Source of the DNA: Flavobacteriaceae bacterium
GTDB taxonomy: Bacteria; Bacteroidota; Bacteroidia; Flavobacteriales; Flavobacteriaceae
Assembly: GCA_030726725.1 (NCBI GenBank)
Contig: JANRDC010000018.1
Location: 25,774-89,773 of the forward strand
DNA length: 64,000 bases
Direction of reading: 5' to 3'
Positions 63,997-64,000 of this stretch are shown here, in pieces (position 1 is the first letter of the stretch; the number at the start of each line of letters is the position of its first letter). Below the pieces are notes generated by a model that searched no databases, had not been told where the DNA came from, and saw only the letters and a program-made list of their open reading frames with translations. A program made the position numbers and the translations under genes.

Positions 63997-64000
63997 TTGT

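Overview
The window reads as a chromosomal core segment of a Bacteroidota bacterium, most like Flavobacteriia. Four things point there. Promoters of the form TTG-N17-21-TAnnTTTG stand in front of many genes. The SRP RNA carries the GGGAACACAGCAAGGG-type loop typical of this phylum. The gene repertoire includes a bacillithiol-type YtxJ protein, DUF3822, a head-GIN protein and a 7TM-HD phosphohydrolase. A CMP-KDO synthetase implies a Gram-negative envelope. Nearly all proteins are housekeeping. I see no prophage, insertion sequence, integrase, CRISPR array, toxin-antitoxin pair or tRNA gene.

Layout. 1-2.7 kb: end of coaE and a two-component system. 2.7-6.3 kb (minus): a four-gene operon of Gfo/Idh oxidoreductase, PLP homeostasis protein, exonuclease and miaA. 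6.4-10.1 kb: smpB-pcm converging on clpB. 10.3-14.7 kb: ytxJ, glyA, SRP RNA (minus), glutaminyl cyclase, SDR and a transaldolase-like aldolase. 14.8-22.8 kb: two TlpA-like lipoproteins, an ABC-F ATPase, pheT and a leuA-type synthase. 23-27.5 kb: a hypothetical protein, then a coupled ECF sigma / membrane protein / two repeat-rich exported beta proteins operon (minus). 27.7-38.4 kb: lon-cmk-rpsA, pyrR-pyrB-small protein-rnz, pdxH-ppk1. 38.4-44.1 kb: dnaX, RNase P RNA, rsmD-DUF3822-membrane protein and a RecD-like helicase. 44.1-46.1 kb: kdsB-HAD-acyltransferase. 46.1-53.2 kb (minus): yebC, gcvT-phhB-like and thrABC. 53.3-64 kb: clpC, gyrA-TPR, thiolase-NlpC and a 7TM-HD protein.

The most interesting item is a Thr-rich leader peptide (27 codons, nine Thr) directly upstream of thrABC (53070-53153, minus). 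Its start lies in a hairpin and its stop lies in a second hairpin, which looks like a peptide-coupled threonine attenuator. Other points worth attention: an NlpC/P60 protein whose catalytic Cys is Ala; a pterin dehydratase homologue lacking two of three key His; an exonuclease fused to a dead GIY-YIG domain; an ABC-F protein lacking its second Walker A; a possible pseudoknot in the rpsA leader; and three convergent gene pairs that share palindromic 4-base stop codons.

Motif and family calls come from reading the sequence. No database search was run.
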